Below are positions 1 through 8,639 of a stretch of DNA of 39,923 nt, one piece after another. Each line of letters begins with the position of its first letter. The first letter of the stretch is position 1. Position numbers and translations under genes: made by a program. The notes under the pieces were generated by a model. The model made no database searches and was not told the origin of the DNA. It saw nothing but the letters and a program-made list of their open reading frames with translations. The DNA is from Candidatus Aenigmarchaeota archaeon LH_S7. GTDB lineage: Archaea; Aenigmatarchaeota; Aenigmatarchaeia; QMZS01. The stretch covers positions 1 to 39,923 of the forward strand of contig JAGXOL010000007.1 in NCBI GenBank assembly GCA_023659895.1, read 5' to 3'.

Positions 1-13
1 ACAAGATATAATT

Positions 14-1186
14 ATGAACTTACTTATGTTTGGATGGGAGTTTCCTCCCTATGTAATAGGTGGTTTAGGGAGAGTGACTTACTGTCTATCACACGCTCTT
101 TCTAGTCTTGGTATAAAAATCACGATGGTATTACCTATAAATAAAGGATGTAATGAAGAAAAAATAAAATTAATACCTACAAATGTTTCTGTAAAGGAGA
201 TAAAAACCATGTTGAACCCTTATATGAGTGAAGAAGAATATCAACAAATTTTGGAAGGTCATGATGCAAAAATATATGGAGGAGACTTAAAAGAAGCTAT
301 TGAAAAATATACTGCAAGAGCTGTGGAAATTGGTAAAAAAGAATATTATGATATAATTCATTGTCATGACTGGATGACTTTTCCTGCAGGAATAAAACTT
401 AAAAAAGAGAGTGGAAAGCCATTAATTGTGCATGTTCATGCAACAGAATTTGATAGAAGTGGGGGTGGATACAACCTTTTTGTTTACAAAATAGAGAGTG
501 AAGGTTTTAAAGAAGCAGACAAGATTATTGCTGTATCTAATTACACAAAAAACAAGATTGTGGAAAACTATAATATTGATGAAAACAAAATTGAGGTTGT
601 TCACAATGCAATTGAAACTAAAATCAAAAAAAAGAGGAAGCCTTATAGTAAAATGAAGATTGTTCTTTATCTTGGAAGGTTTAGCATACAAAAAGGTCCT
701 GATTATTTCATCAAAGCTGCGAAAAGAGTTTTAGATTATAGGAATGATGTTTTGTTTGTTATGGCAGGTACTGGTGAACTTCTTCCGCAGATGATTGATC
801 TAGCCTGCGCTTTAAACATAGGTGACAAGATACTGTTCACAGGTCGTTTGAGTGATGAAGATGTTCAAAGAATTTACGAAAATACGGATATTTATGTTTT
901 ATCTTCAGTTTCAGAACCTTTCGGTCTTACAGTTTTGGAAGCAGTATCTAATGGGGTTCCTACAATAGTCTCAAAAAACTCAGGAGTAAGAGAAGTTTTG
1001 AAAAATTGTTTTGAAGTTGATTTCTGGGATACTGAGGAAATGGCAAACAAAATTCTTTCTGTTTTGAGATACAGGATTTTGGAAGAAGAAATCACTAAAG
1101 GAGCTTTTTCAGAGCTTAAGGAAATATCATGGGAAAAGCAAGCTTCAAAAATGATTGGTGTTTATAATTCTTTACTAAGAGATTAA
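14..1186 (+). CDS. Glycosyltransferase family 4/glycogen synthase-like
   Basis: N-terminal MFGWEFPPYVIGGLGRVTY and C-terminal SSVSEPFGLTVLEAVSNGVPTIVSKNSG motifs typical of GT-B glycosyltransferases. Confidence 0.9.
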   Translation: MNLLMFGWEFPPYVIGGLGRVTYCLSHALSSLGIKITMVLPINKGCNEEKIKLIPTNVSVKEIKTMLNPYMSEEEYQQILEGHDAKIYGGDLKEAIEKYTARAVEIGKKEYYDIIHCHDWMTFPAGIKLKKESGKPLIVHVHATEFDRSGGGYNLFVYKIESEGFKEADKIIAVSNYTKNKIVENYNIDENKIEVVHNAIETKIKKKRKPYSKMKIVLYLGRFSIQKGPDYFIKAAKRVLDYRNDVLFVMAGTGELLPQMIDLACALNIGDKILFTGRLSDEDVQRIYENTDIYVLSSVSEPFGLTVLEAVSNGVPTIVSKNSGVREVLKNCFEVDFWDTEEMANKILSVLRYRILEEEITKGAFSELKEISWEKQASKMIGVYNSLLRD

Positions 1187-1188
1187 TT

Positions 1189-2662
1189 ATGGTATCAGTT
1201 TGTTTGTATTTACATCTACATCAACCACAAAGACTCAGTAATTTTCGAATTTTTGACATAGGAAAAAATAAAGATTATTTTGATAAAGAAAAAAAATAAG
1301 ATGTATCTTGAAAGAATAATGAAAAAAAGTTATCTTCCTACGAATAAAATATTGCTTGATTTAATTAACAAAACTGATGGAAAATTTAAGGTTAGTTTTT
1401 CCATTACAAGTGTGTTACTTGAGCAACTTAAGGAATATCCTGATGTTTTGGAAAGTTTCAAAAAAATTATAGACACAGGTTGTTGCGAGTTAATAAGTGA
1501 TACTTACTATCACTCACTTGCTTCTGTTTTCTCCACAAGAGAATTCAAGAGACAAATAAGAAAACACGAGAGAAACTTGTATGATGTGTTTTCTGTTAAA
1601 CCTAAAATATTCAGGAATACTGAATTGGTTTACCAAAATGATATTGGTAAGATTGTTTCAAAATTAGGTTACAAAGGCATGCTTGCTGAAGGATGGGATA
1701 AAGTCTTAGAGTGGAGGAGTCCTTGCTTCGTGTATAAAGGAAAAAACAATAATATGAGAATTTTACTTAAACACTACAAGTTAAGTGATGATATTGCCTT
1801 CAGGTTTTCAGAAAGAAAATGGGAGGGGTGGCCACTTAATGCAACTAAGTTTGCTAATTGGGTTTCAAATCACAATGGGAATGGTAATCTCATAAACTTG
1901 TTCATGGATTATGAAACCTTCGGAGAACACCAATGGAAAGAAACAGGAATATTTGATTTCTTAAAACATTTCCCTCTTGGAATCTTGGAAAACAATGATG
2001 ATTTTGTTACCCCTACTGAAGCAATAAATAAATTTGATCCTGTGGCTGAAATAGATTTTCCTAATATAGTTTCCTGGGCAGATACTGAAAGGGATTTAAG
2101 TGCTTGGCTGGGAAACAAAATGCAAAAATCAGCTCTTTCCGAGCTATATAGATTAGAGGAAGATGTCTTAAAATATGGTAATAAAAAGCTTGTAGATGAT
2201 TGGAGAAAATTACAAACTTCAGATCATTTCTATTATATGTGCACAAAATGGTTCTCTGATGGGGATGTTCACAAATACTTCAATCCAAATAAAAGCCCTT
2301 ATGATGCTTTTATCACTTTTATGAATATTCTTAATGATTTAAAGATTAAATTAGAATATATTAAAAAAAGAAATAATATAAATATGAGCAAGAAGTTTTT
2401 GGAGTCTGTTCCTGAAGGTTCAGAATTTTACTGCAAAGGTGGAAGGATTTTTAAGAAAATAGAAGATTTAGCAGAGGGTCTAAAGAGAATGGACCAAGAA
2501 ACATTCCTACATCACGTGAGTGAAGATAGAAATGATTTTGCAAGTTGGGTCAAGGATATTGTAGGTGATGCAGCATTAGCAAGTAAAATAAAAAAGACAA
2601 AAAATCAAAAGAAAATGGCTAGGGGAGTTACTCAAAGAGTTGCGGGATTATCACTTATTTAA
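1189..2662 (+). CDS. Glycoside hydrolase family 57 (alpha-amylase-like), apparently frameshifted at an A8 run near 1289-1296
   Basis: ORF 1280-2662 lacks the GH57 N-terminus; frame 1 from ATG 1189 reads MVSVCLYLHLHQPQRLSNFRIFDIGKNKDYFDKEKK* and supplies it. Confidence 0.85.
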
Positions 2663-2770
2663 TTTTTATTTTTAGATTCTTTAATCATTACTTGTCCATG
2701 GGTCAAAGAACCCAAAGTATCATAAACCTCATTTTCAAACCAGCTGGAATTTCTAACACACAAGACAAAG
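2657..2770. repeat. Direct repeat copy 1: degenerate copy of SBDS 3' end
   Basis: Near-identical to 3782-3896 (one substitution, one 1-nt deletion seen). Confidence 0.95.
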
Positions 2771-2911
2771 GAGCAGTTATTCTAAAAAATTTAGGAGGTA
2801 AGGAACTTGCTGAGATTAAGGAAGGCTTGAAGGTTTTTTAGCTTATTTTCTAAATAAATTATGATTATTTAAAGAAAATAACTTATTTAAAGTTTTAAAA
2901 TCATTAATTTT

Positions 2912-3787
2912 ATGAAAACCGAACCAACATATTCGATTGTTGGATATGGACGAATGGGGCATATAGTTGAAGAAGTATTAAATAATAAAGATAAAAAAAT
3001 CAGTGAAATAATTGATCCCAATTATGAAGGTAAACAATGGGGACCAGATTCATTAGAAAATACAGATACTGCAATTGTTTTTGTAGATCCAGAAGCGGGG
3101 TATGAAACAACTAAAAAGGTTCTTGAAAAAGGTGTAAATGCTGTAGTTGGAACAACAAAGTTTTATCAAAATTCTGACGGAACTTTAAATCAAAAAATGC
3201 TGGAGGAATTGGGAGGAATAGCAGAAGAAAATGATGTTAGGTGCGTGTATGCACCCAACTTTTCTCCTGGTGTAAACGAATATGTCGCTGAATTAAGAAA
3301 AGAAGCACCTTTTTATTCAAAATATGGTTATGATCCTGTTGTTATAGAAACGCATCATACTGGAAAAATAAAAGATGTTTCTGGAACTGCAGTAGGACTC
3401 ATAGGACCAGCATTGCTTGAAGCCTATCCTGGCAAAGAAGGTTTAGATTTTGATATAGATAAAGCAATTTGGCCTGCGGAATATGGTGAAAAATTTGATA
3501 GTTCTCTATTAGAGGCTCCATTTAATTCAAGTGTTAAAGGAACTTCAGCAGATGAAATAAGGGGACAAGTAACTTCAGCAAAAAAACAAAATAAAATTCC
3601 AATAGTTGCAATAAGGTATGGAGACATACCGGGCAGGCATAGGGTTATTTTTATAGGAGAAACCGATACTACTGCTAAAGATAGTGTGGTTACAGATAGG
3701 AATATATTTGCTGCAGGTGCTGTGAAGATTTCAGAGCAGTTATTTGATTTAGAACCGGGGATTCATCATATAACTGAATTGATTTAA
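2912..3787 (+). CDS. dapB: Dihydrodipicolinate reductase (DapB-like)
   Basis: GYGRMG nucleotide-binding motif, VVGTTKF, APNFSPGVN, ETHHTGKIKDVSGTA. Confidence 0.88.
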   Translation: MKTEPTYSIVGYGRMGHIVEEVLNNKDKKISEIIDPNYEGKQWGPDSLENTDTAIVFVDPEAGYETTKKVLEKGVNAVVGTTKFYQNSDGTLNQKMLEELGGIAEENDVRCVYAPNFSPGVNEYVAELRKEAPFYSKYGYDPVVIETHHTGKIKDVSGTAVGLIGPALLEAYPGKEGLDFDIDKAIWPAEYGEKFDSSLLEAPFNSSVKGTSADEIRGQVTSAKKQNKIPIVAIRYGDIPGRHRVIFIGETDTTAKDSVVTDRNIFAAGAVKISEQLFDLEPGIHHITELI

Positions 3788-3896
3788 TTTTTATTTTTAG
3801 ATTCTTTAATCATTACTTGTCCATGGGTTAAAGAACCCAAAGTATCATAAACCTCATTTTTCAAACCAGCTGGAATTTCTAACACACAAGACAAAG
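3782..3896. repeat. Direct repeat copy 2 (intact SBDS 3' end)
   Basis: Matches 2657-2770. Confidence 0.95.
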
Positions 3897-4473
3897 AACC
3901 ATCATTATTCCAATTTTCCTTTAAAATTTTTCCAGTATTTTTTAACTTTCCATAGGCAGCTCCACTAAATTGGGCTGGTATCTTTATTTCAAACTTTATA
4001 TTCTCTACTGAAATTGGTAATTCTTCTTTAATTTTTTCAATGACTTCTTGAACTTGGTCATCTGCACTTTTATAATAGTTGATATTGACTCCTTTCTTGT
4101 CCATCGCATTCAAAATTCTCTCCAAAGGGTGTGGTGCCTTAGTCATAGGATTTATACTAATCCTAGATATAATTCCAGCAATCTTTTGCTTCTTTTTTTC
4201 TATTAACTCAGCCCTTAATTCCTTAGGAATTTGTATATCTCCTTCTTTCAAAATTCTCTTAGCTATTTCTTTTTTATCTGCAGTACCAAAAGTTTTGTTC
4301 AATATTTCATCAGATATTTTCTCTCCTTTCTCCACATCAGAAAAGATTTCATCTGAGACCAAAACATTATCAAGTTCTGTTTTACCTTGTCTAAAATCCA
4401 TGGCTTCTCTGGGATAAACTAAAATCTCAAAATTATTACCTTCTCTTTTCATTCTTGCAGTTACAGGATCCAT
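3784..4473 (-). CDS. Ribosome maturation protein SBDS homolog
   Basis: MDPVTARMKREGNNFEILVYP...KAPHPLERILNAM, typical archaeal SBDS. Confidence 0.93.
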   Translation of the reverse strand: MDPVTARMKREGNNFEILVYPREAMDFRQGKTELDNVLVSDEIFSDVEKGEKISDEILNKTFGTADKKEIAKRILKEGDIQIPKELRAELIEKKKQKIAGIISRISINPMTKAPHPLERILNAMDKKGVNINYYKSADDQVQEVIEKIKEELPISVENIKFEIKIPAQFSGAAYGKLKNTGKILKENWNNDGSLSCVLEIPAGLKNEVYDTLGSLTHGQVMIKESKNKN

Positions 4474-4513
4474 AATTATTCAGATTATTCTAAAAAATAA
4501 AATAAAAAAGGTA

Positions 4514-5161
4514 TTACTTTTTCTTCCTTCTTGTGGATTTCTTAATTTCACCAATATATTTTTGCGATTCTTTTGCTACAGTATCCTTTAATCCAAGTCC
4601 TAAAGCTATTGCTACACCTAAGCCAACGCTAGCTATAATAATCAACAAGATATTGTTTATTAATGATGGATTAATACTTAAGAAAGGTAGTGCTAATGCA
4701 ATTGCTACATATACTGTGAAAAAGTTCACTACTTTTCCCACTACATTTTTATATAGTCCCTCAGAACCTTTTATTTGTTCTTCAAAGAATCCACCAAGAA
4801 CGTAACCTACCACTACAATTATTGCTGCTTCAACTGCACTAGGTATGAAATATACAATTTCATTTACAAATTCTGCCAAAGGTGCAATTCCTAAGTACTG
4901 TGCTGCGGATTGGATAAATACAAGATAAATTATCCATTCACCAGCTAATCTTAATAAATTGCTTAATTTGAATCCTTTTAGTTTTACATACTTATCCACG
5001 TGCAAAGCATCTGCTAGTTTTCTGATTGCCATTCCTAATACTTTTCCTACAATGTAACCCGCTAGTAGTATTATTATTGCCCCTATTACGTTAGGGATGA
5101 AATCCACTATATTGTTTGCGAAGTTCGTAAAAAAACTGTTTAGTTGAGCTACTCCAGCCAT
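4514..5161 (-). CDS. Membrane protein with MscS-type conserved TM helices
   Basis: Repeated IPNVIGAIIILLAGYIVGK / IPSAVEAAIIVVVGYVLGG helices, GLGVAIALGLGLKDTVA. Confidence 0.8.
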   Translation of the reverse strand: MAGVAQLNSFFTNFANNIVDFIPNVIGAIIILLAGYIVGKVLGMAIRKLADALHVDKYVKLKGFKLSNLLRLAGEWIIYLVFIQSAAQYLGIAPLAEFVNEIVYFIPSAVEAAIIVVVGYVLGGFFEEQIKGSEGLYKNVVGKVVNFFTVYVAIALALPFLSINPSLINNILLIIIASVGLGVAIALGLGLKDTVAKESQKYIGEIKKSTRRKKK

Positions 5162-5203
5162 AATTATTAATATTTTTATTATTTAAAGAATTTAGTAGAT
5201 TTT

Positions 5204-5380
5204 TTAGACCTTTATTGCATACTTGCCTGGGACCGTAAAACCAAGTTCTTTAGAAATCTCACTTCCCTCTGAGTTAAATATTACTACTATCCCCTGCCAA
5301 TTCTCTGTTAGATCTTTCTTCTTGCAGATAGGGCACTCTTTCTGTTCAGTTAAAATGTGGCATTCTTTACAAGCTTTCAT
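5204..5380 (-). CDS. spt4: Transcription elongation factor Spt4 / RNAP subunit E'' (58 aa, below the ORF track cutoff)
   Basis: Translation MKACKECHILTEQKECPICKKKDLTENWQGIVVIFNSEGSEISKELGFTVPGKYAIKV; zinc-binding CxxC pairs plus NWQG and PGKYA motifs. Confidence 0.92.
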   Translation of the reverse strand: MKACKECHILTEQKECPICKKKDLTENWQGIVVIFNSEGSEISKELGFTVPGKYAIKV

Positions 5381-5408
5381 AATTTATTCTAGAATTTTTA
5401 AATAGATT

Positions 5409-5786
5409 ATGAACACCAAACTTAATAAGATCAGTTTGAGAAAAGCGAACAAAAATGACTCCTCCAAACTAGTTAAGTTTTTTGAGTCTGTTGATAAAGA
5501 TTTTGTTCCTCCTTTGTCCCAAAAGAGAGATTTAAGAAAATTGATTAGAAAAAGATTGAAAGAATACCTTATAGTTTTGGAGATGGACAAAAAAATAGAA
5601 GGAATTAGTACATTCACAGAAAAATATCATGAAGAGGATGTACCTCACATAAATGAGCTTGCAGTTATCAAGAACCACAGGCATGAGGGTTTTAGTAAAT
5701 TGCTATTGACTTACATATTTGATGTTTTGAAAAGAGAAGGGTATAAAAATGTGACCATCAGGACTTGGTCCACAAAGAAACTTTAG
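5409..5786 (+). CDS. GNAT-family N-acetyltransferase
   Basis: INELAVIKNHRHEGFSKLLLTYIFDVLKREGYKNVTIRTW. Confidence 0.7.
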   Translation: MNTKLNKISLRKANKNDSSKLVKFFESVDKDFVPPLSQKRDLRKLIRKRLKEYLIVLEMDKKIEGISTFTEKYHEEDVPHINELAVIKNHRHEGFSKLLLTYIFDVLKREGYKNVTIRTWSTKKL

Positions 5787-6361
5787 GTGTATCTTCTTCT
5801 TTTCAGCATTTTGTTGAAGGTATTAAGGATTTTTTCTGTTTCTTCTTTCTTATAACCTGACAAAAAATATTTCCAGCAATTAAATTCTGGGTGTATTGCT
5901 CTAAAATTTTGATAAAGTGTTAATAAGTCAGCTGCTTTCTGTTCTAAGTTCACAGTTTCTTTGGATAATCCAAAATCTATGAAATAAAGTTCATTGTTTC
6001 TTACAATCATGTTTGAAGTTGTTAAATCACCATGGATTATATCACCCTCATGTATCTTAGCAACCATTTCTCCTATCTCCTTGCAATACTTCTCAAAATT
6101 ATCCCTGTCCAAAACATCTTTCAGTTTCTTTCCATCAATATATTCAAGGGTTATTTTGTACTTATCAAAATCCATAATCCTTGGTACATTCAATCCAAGT
6201 CTTCTCAGGTCAACAAGTAGTTTAACCTCTTTTTTTGTTCTGCTCTTCCTCAAAAAATCATCAAGCTCTCCATTCCTGTAATTTTTCTTGATTCTCTCTT
6301 TGATCAGTTTATCATTTTCCTGGAATATTTTTGCCTCTGCACCTTGCGCTATTAATTTCAT
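5783..6361 (-). CDS. bud32: Bud32 (KEOPS) kinase
   Basis: GAEAKIF, HGDLTTSNMI, FIDFGLS motifs. Confidence 0.93.
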   Translation of the reverse strand: MKLIAQGAEAKIFQENDKLIKERIKKNYRNGELDDFLRKSRTKKEVKLLVDLRRLGLNVPRIMDFDKYKITLEYIDGKKLKDVLDRDNFEKYCKEIGEMVAKIHEGDIIHGDLTTSNMIVRNNELYFIDFGLSKETVNLEQKAADLLTLYQNFRAIHPEFNCWKYFLSGYKKEETEKILNTFNKMLKRRRYT

Positions 6362-6954
6362 ACTTTACCTACTATAAATAAATGGTCTCTCTCGTAAGGT
6401 TCCAATGTGATAGTTTCAACAATTTCAAAATCTTTTTTCAATTCTTTTAAAACATTCTCATAAGTCACCTTAACATCTTTCACTGAATCAATGGATTTTG
6501 CTTTTAGAGCCAACATAAAATAAGTTCCTTTCTTTAGGAATTTTGTGTTTCTTTTCAGAATTTCTACCGGGTCTCTCTGGGCAATGTCTTCATAAATTAA
6601 GTCAACATTTCCAATCCACCCATATTTTTCTGGAAATCTTGCATCCTCAAGTAGAGGTACAACATTTGATTTTTTCTTCACTTTTTCAACTAAATTTGAA
6701 ATTATTTTAGTAGAGATTTCAACTCCATAAATAAGTCCTTTGTCACCAACAATGTTTGAGAAATGGGAAACTGTGGTTCCATGAGCTGCTCCTAGATAAA
6801 GAACTTTCTGTCCTTTTTTTAGAGGGAAATCCTTTAGACCATTAAGAATGGCTGCTGCAGGTTTTGAGATATATGGATTCCACACTTCTATAGATTTTCC
6901 TTTTGTGGTTAACTTGTCTTTTTTCTTATAAATTCCAGGTAAGATTTGTTCCAT
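6358..6954 (-). CDS. flpA: Fibrillarin-like rRNA/tRNA 2'-O-methyltransferase
   Basis: VLYLGAAHGTTVSHFSNIVG, GLIYGVEIS, DLIYEDIAQRDPVEI. Confidence 0.95.
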   Translation of the reverse strand: MEQILPGIYKKKDKLTTKGKSIEVWNPYISKPAAAILNGLKDFPLKKGQKVLYLGAAHGTTVSHFSNIVGDKGLIYGVEISTKIISNLVEKVKKKSNVVPLLEDARFPEKYGWIGNVDLIYEDIAQRDPVEILKRNTKFLKKGTYFMLALKAKSIDSVKDVKVTYENVLKELKKDFEIVETITLEPYERDHLFIVGKV

Positions 6955-7027
6955 AATATAGAGCAGGAATTAAAAGATAATTTCTGTAATTTGCATCATT
7001 AAAATAAAAAATCTCCATTATAGAATT

Positions 7028-7783
7028 ATGATTAAAAAACTAAAACTGCCTTTTGGAATTCTTGAGAACAAAAAATTAATTCAAAAATTCTCAGAGGACC
7101 CTAAGAAAGCTGCAAAGCAGTTTTTGGAGAGCAAGGAGGAAACAGGAATTTTGGATGCTGAGCTGGAGGAATACTCCCCATACAAGAATTTTCAGAGATG
7201 GATTAATGAATTTGGGATAAATTTGGTTAACTTGAAATTGAAAAACGTGGAGAGGGAAGAGGAAGAATTAATACATGCAGCAAGAACCCACAGGGAAATA
7301 AATCATTTCATTAATGTTTTGAAAAATAGAGAGGATATATTAAAACTATACAAAAGTTATAAACAAGTTTTTGAAAATTCAGAGAAGTTGAAAGAAAAGT
7401 TGGAGGAAAAAATAAAGAAATTAGGTGAGGAAATCGCTCCAAACCTTTCTTATCTACTTGGTTCTATTCTAGCTGCTACTTTGATTGCACAAGCCAAAAG
7501 TTTAAAGAATCTCGCAAAGATGCCTGCTTCAAAAATACAAATACTAGGAGCAGAGAAATCAATGTTCAGATATTTGAAAGAGGATAAAAAGAATAAAATG
7601 CCTAAGTATGGTATAATTTATATGTGTCCTTATATTCAGGATGTGAAAAAGGAAAACAAAGGAAAAGTTGCGCGAACTTTAAGTTCAAAGATCATGTTTG
7701 CCGCCCGCCTAGATTACTTCTCAGGTAATTTTGAGGGAGACAAATTAAAGGAAAAGTTAGAGAAAGAGATAAATAAATTATAA
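7028..7783 (+). CDS. Nop5/Nop56-like C/D sRNP protein (short form)
   Basis: APNLSYLLGSILAATLIAQAKSLKNLAKMPASKIQILGAEKSMFRYL, Nop domain. Confidence 0.93.
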   Translation: MIKKLKLPFGILENKKLIQKFSEDPKKAAKQFLESKEETGILDAELEEYSPYKNFQRWINEFGINLVNLKLKNVEREEEELIHAARTHREINHFINVLKNREDILKLYKSYKQVFENSEKLKEKLEEKIKKLGEEIAPNLSYLLGSILAATLIAQAKSLKNLAKMPASKIQILGAEKSMFRYLKEDKKNKMPKYGIIYMCPYIQDVKKENKGKVARTLSSKIMFAARLDYFSGNFEGDKLKEKLEKEINKL

Positions 7784-8172
7784 ATTCTCTATTTCAGCTA
7801 GAACTTCTTCAATGTTTTCTCTTCTATTCACACAAGGATGAAAGTAAAATATTGACTCTGAATTTTGTTCTCCTACTATATAGATTTTTGGTTTTTCCTG
7901 CAAAAGGTTCAAAAGAATTGCTGCACCCAACTCAACATAACACTTACTACCTTTTCCCTTATCAGTTATCAAAATAAAAACATCACAATTTCTCACTCCA
8001 TCCATATCTTCAGCAGAGTATTCTGTTGCAAGTTCCTTATTATATTTGTAAGATTTTATTGGCTTATGCAAGGTCCAATCAGCAGTAATTTCGTGTCCTC
8101 TTTTTTTCAAGAAATCATATAATTCGCGCACTTCCTTTTCTTGAACTTAGCAGTAATATAAATGTGTTTAAT
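7778..8172 (-). pseudogene. Nucleoside 2-deoxyribosyltransferase-like protein, frameshifted and without ATG/GTG/TTG start
   Basis: Frame A IKHIYITAKFKKRK then frame B EVRELYDFLKKRGHEITADWT; shift near 8136-8139. Confidence 0.65.
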
Positions 8173-8187
8173 TGGTGGAGGTCTTGA

Positions 8188-8619
8188 CTAACTTGCTTGA
8201 GGGGATTGCGACTGCTGATAATTTTGTAATTCTGCGACTTCATTTTGTAACTGCTTTTCTAGTTCGTCCTTTTTTTTATTTAATTGGGAAATATTGTTTT
8301 TCAAGTCATTCATCTTTCTGTCCAAAAATTTCTTTACTTGCTCTTTGTTCATTTTCACATACAATCTTTTACCAATGTTAACTAAAAATGTATTCTTATC
8401 AACAACTTTTGAAGCTACGAAAATTCCAAAGCCCAGCTGAGAATAACTTTCTGAATTCTCTATGTTATCCAAAGATTCCTTAAGATTATCCAATTCACTA
8501 GAGCGATTATTCATATCTTTTAGTTGGTTATATATTTGTTCATACTCTTTATTCAAAGACTCTACTTTCATATACTTTTCTTGCATTTCCTGGTCATTAG
8601 CTCCTTGATTCTCTTCCAT
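8188..8619 (-). CDS. Prefoldin alpha-subunit-like
   Basis: Coiled coil - beta hairpin - coiled coil layout, VASKVVDKNTFLVNIGKRLYVKMNKEQV. Confidence 0.75.
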   Translation of the reverse strand: MEENQGANDQEMQEKYMKVESLNKEYEQIYNQLKDMNNRSSELDNLKESLDNIENSESYSQLGFGIFVASKVVDKNTFLVNIGKRLYVKMNKEQVKKFLDRKMNDLKNNISQLNKKKDELEKQLQNEVAELQNYQQSQSPQAS

Positions 8620-8639
8620 AAATAACCTTAAAAATTTAT

